DNA from: SG8-30 sp963710135
GTDB lineage: Bacteria > Pseudomonadota > Gammaproteobacteria > Steroidobacterales > Steroidobacteraceae
Reading direction: 5' to 3'
NCBI GenBank assembly: GCA_963710135.1
Contig: CAVPYY010000006.1
Location: forward strand, 124,001 to 188,000
Length of the DNA: 64,000 nucleotides
Shown: piece after piece, positions 18,897-27,565 of the stretch
How positions within the stretch are numbered: the stretch's first letter is position 1
How the letters are laid out: the number at the start of each line of letters is the position of its first letter
Program-made: the position numbers and the translations under genes
The notes under the pieces: model-generated
Seen by the model: only the letters and a program-made list of their open reading frames with translations
What the model was told of the DNA's origin: nothing
Databases searched by the model: none

Positions 18897-19803
18897 ACAT
18901 GGACCAGCCGCAGCGGATCAAGCTCGCCATCCAGAAGTCCGGCCGGCTCACCGAGAACTCGCTCGACCTGCTGGCGCGCTGCGGGCTCAAGTACAGCCGC
19001 GCGCACGCGACCAGCTCGTTGTGCTTCGGCGAGAACATGCCGCTCGACGTGCTGCTCGTCCGCGACGACGACATTCCCGACCTGGTGCAGGAGGACGTCT
19101 GCGACCTCGGCGTCGTCGGCCTGAACGTGGTCGAGGAAAAGCGCCTCGGCTACCGGCACGCGCGGCGTCGAGTCGACGTTCGAGCAGGTCATGACGCTCG
19201 ACTTCGGCCGCTGCCGGCTGTCGCTGGCGGTGCCCGAGGACTTCGCCTACGCAGGGACCGGCGTCACTGCGGGCCGGCGCATCGCCACCACGCTATCCGC
19301 ACATGCTGCGCCGCTGCCTGGCGACGCATGGCATCACGGCCGAGATCGTGACGCTGTCCGGCGCGGTCGAGATCGCGCCACGGCTCGGCCGCGCCGACCT
19401 GATCTGCGACCTGGTTTCGACCGGCAACACGCTGCGGCCAATCACCTGCGCGAGGTCGAAACCGTGCTGGAGAGCCAGGCCGTGCTGATCCGCACGCCGG
19501 TCCCGGTCGCGGCCCAGAAGCTGGACTGGATCGACCGGCTGCTGAAGCGCATCGACGGCGTGCAGCAGGTGCGCGAGAGCAAGTACATCATGCTGCACGC
19601 GCCGCGCTCCGCGCTGGCCGAGATCACGCAGCCTGCTGCCCGGCAGCGAGCACCCGACCATCATCCCGCTCGAGGGCACGGACGAGAAGGTCGCGGTGCA
19701 CGCCGTCTGCCGCGAGAACGTGTTCTGGGAGACGCTCGAGAGCCTGAAGGCCGCCGGCGCGTCTGCGATCCTGGTCCTGCCGGTCGAGAAGATGCTGGCA
19801 TGA
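18893..19803 (+). CDS. hisG: ATP phosphoribosyltransferase, long form (frameshifted)
   Basis: First step of histidine synthesis. Segments: MNMDQPQRIKLAIQKSGRL, VLLVRDDDIPDLVQEDVCDLG, LDFGRCRLSLAVPEDFAY, a phosphoribosyl-binding stretch including GAVEIAPRLGRADLICDLVSTGNTLR, and a C-terminal ACT-like regulatory domain (KYIMLHAPRSALAEI, HPTIIPLEGTDEKVAVHAV, ASAILVLPVEKMLA). Presence of that domain marks the long form, active without HisZ and feedback-inhibited by histidine. Start ATG 18893 overlaps the hisR stop (ATGA); ATG 18899 is an alternative. Breaks occur near 19160, 19295, 19440 and 19630. Confidence 0.88.
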
Positions 19804-21159
19804 ATGCGACCAGCCTGTCCGATCTACGACTGGAGCCGCTCGATGCGCCCAGCGCGCGCGGCACTGCTGCGCCGGCCGGCGCAGCGCGACCAGCAGGAGA
19901 CTGCTGGACGGCGTCCGCGACGATCATCGACGCGGGTTCGCGCGCGACGGTGACGCCGCGCTGCTCGAGCTGACGCGAGCAACTTCGACGGCGTCCGGCT
20001 CGAGGCGTCTCGCGGTCGGCGCGCGCGAGTTCGAGGCCGCCGCCACGGCCCTGACTCCGAACGAGACGCGCGCCATCGACACCGCCATCGGCACCGTGCG
20101 CGCGCTTCCACGAGGCGCAGCGCCTGCGCGCCGCTGCGGGTCGAGACCGTCTCCCGGCGTCGTCTGCGAGCGCATCGAGCGTGCCGATCGAGGCCGTCGG
20201 CTGTACGTGCCCGGCCGGCACGGCGCCGCTGCCCTCGACGGCGATCATGCTCGCGGTACCGGCGCGCATCGCCGGCTGTCCGCGTGCGCGTGCTGTGCAC
20301 GCCGCCGCGCCCCGATGGCACGCGCCGACCCGGCGCGTGCTGTACGCCGCCCGGGCCTGCGGCATCGCAGCAGCGTCTTCAAGATCGGCGGCGCGCAGGC
20401 CGATCGCCGCGATGGCCTACGGCACCGCGCAGCGTGCCGAAGGTCGACAAGATCTTCGGACCCGGCAACGCCTGGGTCACGGCGGCCAAGCAGCTGGTCG
20501 CGCTCGACGCCGGAGGGCGCGGCCTGCGACCTGCCGGCCGGTCCCTCCGAGGTGCTGGTCATCGCCGACGACGCGGCGCGTCCGGAGTTCGTCGCCGCCG
20601 ATCTGCTCGCGCAGGCCGAGCACAGCGCCGACGCGCAGGTCGTGCTGGTGACCGATTCACGCGAGCCTGGCCGACCGCGGTCAGCCGGAAGTCGACCGCG
20701 CAGCTGCCGAGCGTCTGTCGCGCGCGCACGATCATCCGCGCGGCGCTGGCGAACAGCCGCGCGATCGTGGTGACCCGACTCGCGACCGCGGTCGAGGTCT
20801 CGAACGCCTACGCGCCCGAGCACCTGATCATCGCAGACCGCGCGCGCCGCGCGAGTTGCTGCCGCGCGATCCGCCAGCGCCGGCTCGGTCTTCCTCGGCG
20901 CCTGGACGCCGGAGTCGATGGGCGACTACTGCAGCGGCACCAACCACGTGCTGCCGACCTACGGCTATGCACGCGCCTACAGCGGCCTGTCGCTGGCTGA
21001 CTTCTCCAAGCGCATGACGGTGCAGGAACTGACGCCGGCAGGCATCGCCGGCCTCGGTCCGGTCGCGCAGACGCCTGGCGCTGCTCGAGGGCCTCGACGC
21101 GCACGCGCAATGCGGTCACCGTGCGCCTCCAGAACGCTGCCGCGGGAGCGGCCGGATGA
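19800..21159 (+). CDS. hisD: Histidinol dehydrogenase (frameshifted)
   Basis: Zinc enzyme carrying out the last two oxidations of histidine synthesis. Recognised from MNATSLSDLRLEPLDA, KIFGPGNAWVTAAKQLVAL, CDLPAGPSEVLVIADDAARPEF, ADLLAQAEHSADAQVVLVT, VEVSNAYAPEHLII, GDYCSGTNHVLPTYGYARAY and SGLSLADFSKRMTVQELT, all strong family blocks. Start ATG 19800 overlaps the hisG stop; the stop TGA 21157-21159 overlaps the hisC ATG. It is one of the more heavily interrupted genes here, with breaks roughly every 50-150 bp. Confidence 0.88.
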
Positions 21160-22241
21160 ACACGTCCGCTCGTACTCGCGCGCCCGGAGATCCTCGACGC
21201 TGTCAGCCCTACGCACATGCGGCCTGGGACCCGCGGCTGACGCGCCTGCACGCCAACGAGAATCCCTGGCGCGACGCGGCGGATCCGAGCCGCGGCCGGG
21301 CTGAACCGCTATCCCGAACCGCAGCCGCCGACGCTGGTCGACGCGCTGGCCGCGCTCTACGGCGTCGCGCCCGAGCAGGTGCTGGTCGGCCGCGGCAGCG
21401 ACGAGGCCATCGATCTGCTGGTGCGCGCCTTCTGCCGCGCCGGGCCAGGACCGCATCCTGGTCTGCCCGCCGACCTTCGGCATGTACCGCTTCGCCGCGG
21501 CGATCCAGGGCGCCGGGGTCGTCGAGGTGCCGCTGCATGCCGCGGTCGGCTTCGCGCTCGACGCCGGACGCCGTGCTCGATGCCTGGACGCCGGCCGCCA
21601 AGATCGTATTCCTGTGTTCGCCGAACAACCCGACCGGCAACCTGCTGGATCGCCGACGCGCAGTCGACTGCGCGTGCTCGACGGCCTCGCCGGACGCGCA
21701 CTGGTGGTCGTCGACGAGGCCTATATCGAGTTCGCCTCGGCGGCCAGTCTCGCTGCCCTGGCTCGCGGCTCACCCGAATCTCGCGATCCTGCGCACGCTG
21801 TCGAAGGCCTATGGGCTGGCCGGCGCGCGCTGCGGCGCGCTGCATCGCGCGTCGCCGGAAGTCATCGGCCTGCTTGCGGCGGATGATCCCGCCCTACGCC
21901 GTCACCGCGCCGACGATCGAGGCGGTCACTCGCGGCGCTCGCGCCCGCGCAGCTCGCCGAGCGCGGCGCCGGACGCGTCGCCAGGCTTGTCGCGAGGAGC
22001 GCGCCCGCCTGCACGGCGGCGCCTGCAGCCGCTGGCGGCCGTCCTGCGGGTCTGGCCGAGCGACAGCCAATTTCCTGCTGGTCGAGTGCCGGATGCCGGG
22101 CGCTGCTGGCGGCGGCCATGCGCGCGGGCCTGCTGCTCCGCGACGTCACGCGCCAGCCGCGGCTCGGCGATTGCCTGCGCATCACCGTCGGCACGCCGGA
22201 GCAGAACGACCGCCTGATCGCCGCACTGGAGTGGCGCATGA
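21156..22241 (+). CDS. hisC: Histidinol-phosphate aminotransferase (frameshifted)
   Basis: Class I/II PLP aminotransferase. Segments: RLHANENPWRDAA, LVDALAALYGVAPEQVLVGRGSDEAIDLLVRAFC, DRILVCPPTFGMYRFAA, IVFLCSPNNPTGNLL, LVVVDEAYIEFASA, the PLP-lysine motif LRTLSKAYGLAGARCG and RLGDCLRITVGTPEQNDRLIAAL. ATG 21156 overlaps the hisD stop. The stop at 22239-22241 overlaps the hisB ATG (ATGA), although the last codons need one more frame correction. The fold and active-site Lys are intact once the G/C insertions are ignored. Confidence 0.88.
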
Positions 22242-23334
22242 AGCGCCTGCCCGACGCTGTTCATCGATCGCGACGGCACGCTGATCGAGGAGCCGCCCGA
22301 CGAGCAGGTCGACGCCTTCGACGAAGCTCCGGCTTCATGCCGGGCGTGATGCCGGCGCTGCTCCGGCTGCGCGACGCGGGCTATCGCTTCGTCATGGTCA
22401 CCAACCAGGACGGCCTCGGCACGCCAGCCTTCCCGCGCAGTCGACTTCGAGGGCCCGCACGCGCTGCTGCTGCAGCTGTTCGCCTCGCAGGGCATCGCCT
22501 TCGACGCGGTGCTGATCTGCCCGCACGTCCCGGCGACGGCTGCGCCTGCCGCAAGCCCAGGACGACGCTGGTGGACGACTGGATCGCGGACGCATCCGCG
22601 TCGACGCGGCGCGCAGCTACGTGATCGGCGATCGCGACACCGACCTCGAGCTTGCGCGGCAATCTCGGCCTCGCGCGGCTGCGCGTCCGGCCGGACGCGA
22701 TGCAGGAGTAGACCTGGCCGGCGATCGCGGCACGCTGCTCGCCGGCCGCTGCCGCGGCGCGGCCCGCGTCGCGCGGCGCACGCGCGAGACCGACATCGAG
22801 GTCGCGGTGGATCTCGACGCGCGAGCGACCGGTCATCATATCGCGACCGGGCATCGGATTCTTCGACCACATGCTGGAGCAGATCGCGCGGCACGGCGGC
22901 TTTTCGCTGCAGCTGCAGCTGCACGCGGCGACCTGCACGTCGACGAGCACCACACCGTCGAGGACTGCGCGCTGGCGCTCGGCGAGGCCCTGCGCGACGG
23001 CGCTTGGCGACAAGCGCGGCATCGCCCGCTACGGCTTCCTGCTGCCGATGGACGAGGCCCAGGCGCAGGTCGCCATCGACCTGTCGGGCCGCCCCTACGC
23101 GGTGTTCGAGGGCCGCTTCGGCCGCGAGCGGGTCGGCGAGCTGCCGACCGAGCTGGTGCCGCATTTCTTCCGCTCGCTGGGCGAGACGCTCGGCGCCGCG
23201 ATCCACGTCGCGGTGCGCGGCGAGAACACGCACCACATGGTCGAGGCCTGCTTCAAGGGCGTCGGCCGCGCGCTGCGCCAGGCGATCGCGGCTCGAGGGC
23301 AGCGAGCTGCCCGAGCAGCAAGGGCGTGCTGTGA
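22238..23334 (+). CDS. hisB: Bifunctional histidinol-phosphatase / imidazoleglycerol-phosphate dehydratase (frameshifted)
   Basis: Two-domain HisB. The N-terminal HAD phosphatase has FIDRDGTLIEEPPDEQVDAF with the nucleophile Asp, FVMVTNQDGLGT, a zinc-loop CACRKP and YVIGDRDTDLELA. The C-terminal dehydratase has GIGFFDHMLEQIARHGGF, the metal-binding DEHHTVEDCALALGEAL, DLSGRPYAVFEG, LVPHFFRSLGETLGAAIHV and GENTHHMVEACFKG with the second His cluster, ending SSKGVL. The fused form is typical of gammaproteobacteria. Breaks are densest in the N-terminal half and the inter-domain linker; the stretch from about 23040 to 23290 reads through intact. The stop overlaps the hisH GTG (GTGA). Confidence 0.9.
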
Positions 23335-23944
23335 GCGGACGTCGGTCATCATCGACAGCGGCGGCGCCAACATCGCCTCGCTGCGGTTCGCGCTCGAGCG
23401 GCTCGGGACGGCGCGCCGAGCTGACCGCGGATCCCGCGCGGCATCCAGAGTCGCGCCAGCCACGTGATCCTGCCCGGCGTCGGCGCCGCGGCGGACGCCA
23501 TGGCGCGCCTGCGACGCGCTCGGGCTGGAGCGCGTTGATCCCGCGCTGACGCAGCCGGTGCTCGGCATCTGCCTCGGCATGCAGCTGCTGTTCGAGGCAC
23601 AGCGAGGAAGGCGACACGCGCTGCCTCGGCGTCCTGCCCGGACACGCGCGCCGCGTTCGCCGCCGACCGCCGGCGCCCGGTCCCGCACATGGGCTGGAAC
23701 GACGTCAGCGTCGATCCCGCGCAGCATCCGCTGCTGCGCCGGCATTCCGCGACGGCGACTACGCCTATTTCGTGCACAGCTACGCGCTGCCGCTCGGCCC
23801 GACACCGTCGCCGCCGGCGACTACGGCGGCGCCGTTCTCGGCGGTCGTCAGCCGCGGCAATTTCCACGGCACGCAGTTCCACCCGGAGCGCTCGGCCGGC
23901 GCCGGCGCCCGCATGCTCGGCAACTTCCTGGCGCCTGCGACTGA
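23331..23944 (+). CDS. hisH: Imidazole glycerol phosphate synthase glutaminase subunit (frameshifted)
   Basis: Class I glutamine amidotransferase that feeds ammonia to HisF. Segments: VIIDSGGANIASLRFALERL (start), HVILPGVGAAADAMARL, the nucleophile-cysteine motif LGICLGMQLLFEAQ, VPHMGWNDVSVDPAQHPLL, YFVHSYALPLGP and the catalytic His-Glu region FHGTQFHPERSAGAGARMLGN. GTG 23331 overlaps the hisB stop. The stop TGA 23942-23944 shares one base with the hisA ATG. Length is near the usual 200 aa after correction. Confidence 0.87.
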
Positions 23945-24702
23945 TGGAACTGATCCCGTCCATCGATCTGCGCGGTGGCAGTGTCGTGCGGCTGCTGCCA
24001 GGGCGACTTCGACGCCGAGACCCGCTACGACGCTGACGCCAGCCGCACTGCTCGACCGCTACGCTGACGCCGGCGCGCCGGCGCCTGCACGTCGTGGACC
24101 TCGACGGCGCCCGCGACGGCGTCGCCGGGCAACGCGCCCGATCGCTGCGCGCACTGGCGGCGCGACGGCGCGGCTTGCGCATCCAGGCCGGCGGCGGCGT
24201 GCGCGACGCGCCGAGGCCGTCGAGCGCGCTGCTGGCCGCCGGCGTCGAGCGCGTCGTCATCGGCAGCGTCGCCGTCCGAGCCCCCGGAGACGGTCGTCCG
24301 CTGGCTCGCGCGATTTCGGCGCCGATCGATCGTCGCTGGCGCTCGACGTGCGCATCGACGACGGCGGTACCCCGCGCCTCGCGACGCCACGGCTGGCGCG
24401 AGCAGTCGCAGCTGTCGCTGTGGGAACCGGTCGACGCGCTTGCCGCAGCGCCGGCCTCGCGCCACGTGCTGTGCACCGACATCGCCGCGACGGCGCGCTG
24501 GCCGGACCCAATCTCGACCTGTACCGCGAAGCCGTGCGCGCGCTTTCCGGCCCTCGCCTGGCAGGCCTCGGGCGGCGTGCGCGATGCCGCCGACCTGCTG
24601 CGCTCGCCGCCATCGGCGTTGCCGCCGCGATCAGCGGCAAGGCCCTGCTCGAGGGTCGGATCACGCGATGAGGAGCTCGCGCCATTCTTGCCCGCCGCAT
24701 AA
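23944..24702 (+). CDS. hisA: ProFAR isomerase (frameshifted)
   Basis: 1-(5-phosphoribosyl)-5-[(5-phosphoribosylamino)methylideneamino]imidazole-4-carboxamide isomerase, a TIM barrel of two half-barrels. Segments: MELIPSIDLRGGSVVRLL with the catalytic Asp8, LHVVDLDGARDGVAG, LRIQAGGGVRDA, GVERVVIGSVAVR, LALDVRIDDGG, HVLCTDIARDG with the second catalytic Asp, LAWQASGGVRDAADL and AAAISGKALLEGRI. Removing one G near 24667 (acgc to acc) gives GRITDEELAPFLPAA and stop TAA 24700-24702, so it overlaps hisF by about 19 bp. Confidence 0.86.
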
Positions 24703-25466
24703 TTCCCTGCCTCGACGTCCGCGACGGCCAGGTCGTCAAGGGCGTGCGCTTTCGCGATCATCGCGTCGTCGGCGACATCCTCGAGCTCGCCGCAGCGCTA
24801 TCGCGACGAAGGCGCCGACGAACTGGTCTTCTACGACATCACGCGCGAGCCCGGCAGGGCCGCTCGGTGGACCGCAGCTGGATCGGCCGGGTCGCGCGGC
24901 GTGCTCGACATCCCGTTCTGCGTGGCCGGCGGCATTCGCAGCGTCGCCGACGCCGAGGCCGTGCTCGCGGCGGGCGCGGAGAAGATCTCCATCAACTCCC
25001 CGGCCCTGGAGCGATCCGGCGCTGATCGACGAGCTCGCGCGGCGCTTCGGCACGCAGTGCGTCGTCGTCGGCATCGACAGCCAGGCACGTCGACGGCGAG
25101 CTGGCGCGTGCACCAGTACACCGGCGACCCGGACGCGCAGCCGCAGCGCGGCGCGGCGACACGCTCGACTGGGTGCGCGAAGTGCAGGCACGCGGCGCCG
25201 GCGAGATCGTGCTGAACTGCATGGACGTGGACGGCGTCCGCAGCGGCTACGATGTCGAGCAGCTCGCCGCGGTCCGGGCGCTGTCTGCAGCGTGCCGCTG
25301 GTCGCCTCCGGAGGCGCCGGCAGCCGCGAGCATTTCGCGCAGGTCTTCCGCGAGGCCCGCGTGGACGCGCGCGCTCGCCGCCAGCGTGTTCCACAGCGGC
25401 GCGATCGCGCATCCCGGACACTCAAGGCCTGGCTCGCGACCGCAGGGAATCGAGGTGCGGCCATGA
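24684..25466 (+). CDS. hisF: Imidazole glycerol phosphate synthase cyclase subunit (frameshifted; unusual start)
   Basis: TIM-barrel cyclase partner of HisH. Segments: LARRIIPCLDVRDGQVVKGV with catalytic Asp, DELVFYDITASPAGR, VLDIPFCVAGGIRSVADAE, VLAAGAEKISINSPAL, CVVVGIDSQ, EIVLNCMDVDGVRSGYD with the second catalytic Asp and LVASGGAGSREHFAQVF, ending GIEVRP. The family Met aligns exactly with an ATT codon at 24684, and an in-frame TGA lies a few codons upstream. Either this is an AUU start or a hidden insertion masks ATG 24668 as the true start. Stop TGA 25464-25466 overlaps the hisIE ATG. Confidence 0.86.
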
Positions 25467-26124
25467 AGCTCGGCGACATCGGCTGCACTGGACTGGGACA
25501 AGGGCGACGGGCTGCTGCCGGCCATCGTGCAGCACGCGCGCGACTGGCGCGGTGCTGATGCTCGGCTACATGAATCGCGAAGCCCTGCGAGCGCACGCTG
25601 GGCGAGCGGACGCGTGACCTTCTTCAGCCGCAGCCGCCAGCGGCTGTGGACCAAGGGCGAGACCTCCGGCAACTTCCTCGAGGTCGCTGGCGGTCAGCGA
25701 CCGACTGCGACCGCGATACGCTGCTGGTGCAGGCGCTGCCGGCCGGCCCCGTCTGCCACAACGGCACGCCGACCTGCTTTCGCGGAGGCGCAGCCGCGCG
25801 CTGCCGGCCGGCTGGCGCTTCCTGGACGCAGCTCGAGGAGATCATCGCCGAGCGCATTGCGCAGCAGCCGGAGGGCAGCTACACCGCGCGAGCTGCTTGC
25901 GCAGGGTCCGCAGCCGCATCGCGCAGAAGGTCGGCGAGGAAGGCGTCGAGGTCGCGCTCGCCGCGGTCGGCAGCGACGACGACAAGCCGTGATCGGCGAG
26001 TCCGCCGACCTGCTCTACCACCTGCTCCTCATGCTCAGGCATCGGGGCATCGGCCTCGGCGCGGTCGACCTCCGAACTGGAACTCCGTCACGCCGCGCGG
26101 CAGCGTGCCAGCGCGGGGGATTGA
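25463..26124 (+). CDS. hisIE: Bifunctional phosphoribosyl-AMP cyclohydrolase / phosphoribosyl-ATP pyrophosphatase (frameshifted)
   Basis: Fused HisI-HisE enzyme catalysing steps 2 and 3. The HisI part shows DKGDGLLPAIVQHARD, VLMLGYMNREALRATL, GRVTFFSRSRQRLWTKGETSGNFLEV and the zinc-binding cysteines in DCDRDTLLVQALPAGPVCH. The HisE part shows LDQLEEIIAERIAQQPEGSYTARL, KVGEEGVEVALAAVG with pyrophosphatase Glu residues and ESADLLYHLLLMLRHRGIGL. ATG 25463 overlaps the hisF stop (ATGA). Stop TGA 26122-26124 is 2 bp before the next small gene. Confidence 0.88.
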
Positions 26125-26126
26125 AC

Positions 26127-26336
26127 ATGCGTAGCGTCATCCTGGCACTCGCGTCGCGATTGCGGTTTCCGTGGCTGTTCGCCATCACCGTCGTGCTGTT
26201 CCTGGTCAATCTGGTGGTGCCGGATCCGGTCCCGTTCCTGGACGAACTGGTGCTGGCCCTGTTGGCGCTGGTGTTCGCGGCCTGGCGGCGCAGAAAGCCG
26301 GCGCAGCCGGCGCTGGACCGGGACCGCGAGACCTGA
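26127..26336 (+). CDS. Small membrane protein, DUF6116-like
   Basis: A 69-aa protein starting MRSVILALASRLRFP, 2 bp after the hisIE stop and so probably the last gene of the his operon. It has two hydrophobic segments: FPWLFAITVVLFLVNLVV (about 14-31) and FLDELVLALLALVFAAW (about 38-54), separated by PDPVPF. It ends in a basic, Pro/Ala/Asp-containing tail. The LRFP..VPDPVPF.DE..LALL pattern resembles DUF6116 proteins from xanthomonads; function is unknown. It is intact, which marks the end of the densely frameshifted region. Confidence 0.6.
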   Translation: MRSVILALASRLRFPWLFAITVVLFLVNLVVPDPVPFLDELVLALLALVFAAWRRRKPAQPALDRDRET

Positions 26337-26356
26337 GACGGCTGGCGCCGGCCGCG

Positions 26357-27536
26357 TCAGGGCTGCGCACGAGCGCGTCCGGCCGCGGACACCATCCAGA
26401 CCGCGCCCGCCCCGGTCAGCGCCGCCGCCACGAAGAAGGCGATATCGACCCCGAAACCCTCCCACAGCAAGCCGAACATGAGCGCTCCCGGCAGGGCGAA
26501 CAGGCCCGTGGCGAGGTGATAGAGGCCGAACACGGTGCCGCGCAAGCCTGCCGGTGCCGTGTCTCCCACCAATGACCGCTCCGCCGCCTCGGTCAACGCC
26601 AGCGTTATGCCGTAGGCCATGAACAGTATCCAGACGGCGGCCCCGGTCGCTGGCAACAGGCCGAGCGCCACCAGCACCGCGGCGCGCAAGGTCCAGCCAC
26701 CGATCAGCACCGGCAGACGGCCGACCCTGTCCGACAACTTGCCCGCCGGCATCACCACCAGCATCTTGGCCAGGCTCGCCGCCGCCCAGACCAGCGGCAC
26801 CCAGATAATCTCGAGCCCCTGTTGCGTCGCCCACAACACGACGAACGCTTCCGGTACCGCCGCCAGGGCCAGCACCGCCGCCGCGCCGACCAGGGCCTTG
26901 AGGCGGCGGTCGAGCGAAGACCACTCGAGACGAGGCGCGGGCTGCGACCGGGCCGGCGGGTCGGGCGGCAGCCCCCAGATGACCAGCGCCAGCACGACGA
27001 CACCGGGAACGATCGAGTAGGCGAACACGTCGGCAAGACTCGCGCCGCTGGTCAGCACCCAGAATGCCGCGAGCGGACCAAGCACCGCGCCGCCATGATC
27101 CATGGCGCGATGAAATCCGAAAGATCGCCCACGCGACGCTTGGCGACGTGGCCGCGGTGATCATCGCGTCGCGGGGCGCAGTGCGTACGCCCTTGCCCAC
27201 GCGGTCGGCGAAGCGCAGCGCGAGCACCCAGGCCCAGCCGAGCGCCAGCCCGATCGCCGGCCGGGCGACGTTCGAAACGCCGTAGCCGGCCAGCACCAGT
27301 CTCTTCGCGCCCACGCCGCGATCGGCGAGGCGCCCCGAGAGGACCTTGAGGACGCTGGCGGTGGCCTCCGCGACGCCTTCGACGAGGCCGACGATCGCGG
27401 GTCCGGCGCCGAGCACGGCCGTCAGGAAGACGGGCAGCAGCGGCGTGATCATCTCGCTCGCCGCGTCATTGGCGAACGAGACCAGGCCGAGCACCACGAC
27501 GGTTCGCGGCAGGCGGTGCAGCAGAGCGCTACTCAA
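26357..27536 (-). CDS. MFS transporter (one frameshift)
   Basis: Major facilitator permease of about 392 aa with 12 predicted helices. The N-terminal half reads VVVLGLVSFANDAASEMITPLLPVF, then GLVEGVAEATASVLKVLSG, the motif-A-like loop GRLADRGVGAKRLVLAGYG and FADRVGKGVRTAPRDAMI. One extra G near 27135 splits it; the other half continues VRGRSFGFHRAMDHGGAVLGP. The SFANDAASEMI...GKGVRTAPRD pattern is typical of a subgroup of uncharacterised MFS permeases. The start is placed at TTG 27536 behind a GGGAG box, 29 bp after the lysAC stop. The substrate is unknown; linkage to lysAC could suggest lysine-related export, but that is only context. Confidence 0.75.
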
Positions 27537-27565
27537 GCCGGCTCCCTGCCCCGCCGGGCATGCTG

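Noticed and set aside
10236..26124. A large pseudogene graveyard or decaying biosynthetic island
   Set aside because: Breaks are stereotyped +1 G/C insertions, motifs are intact on both sides, and stop codons from substitutions are not seen. Sequence error is the simpler reading.
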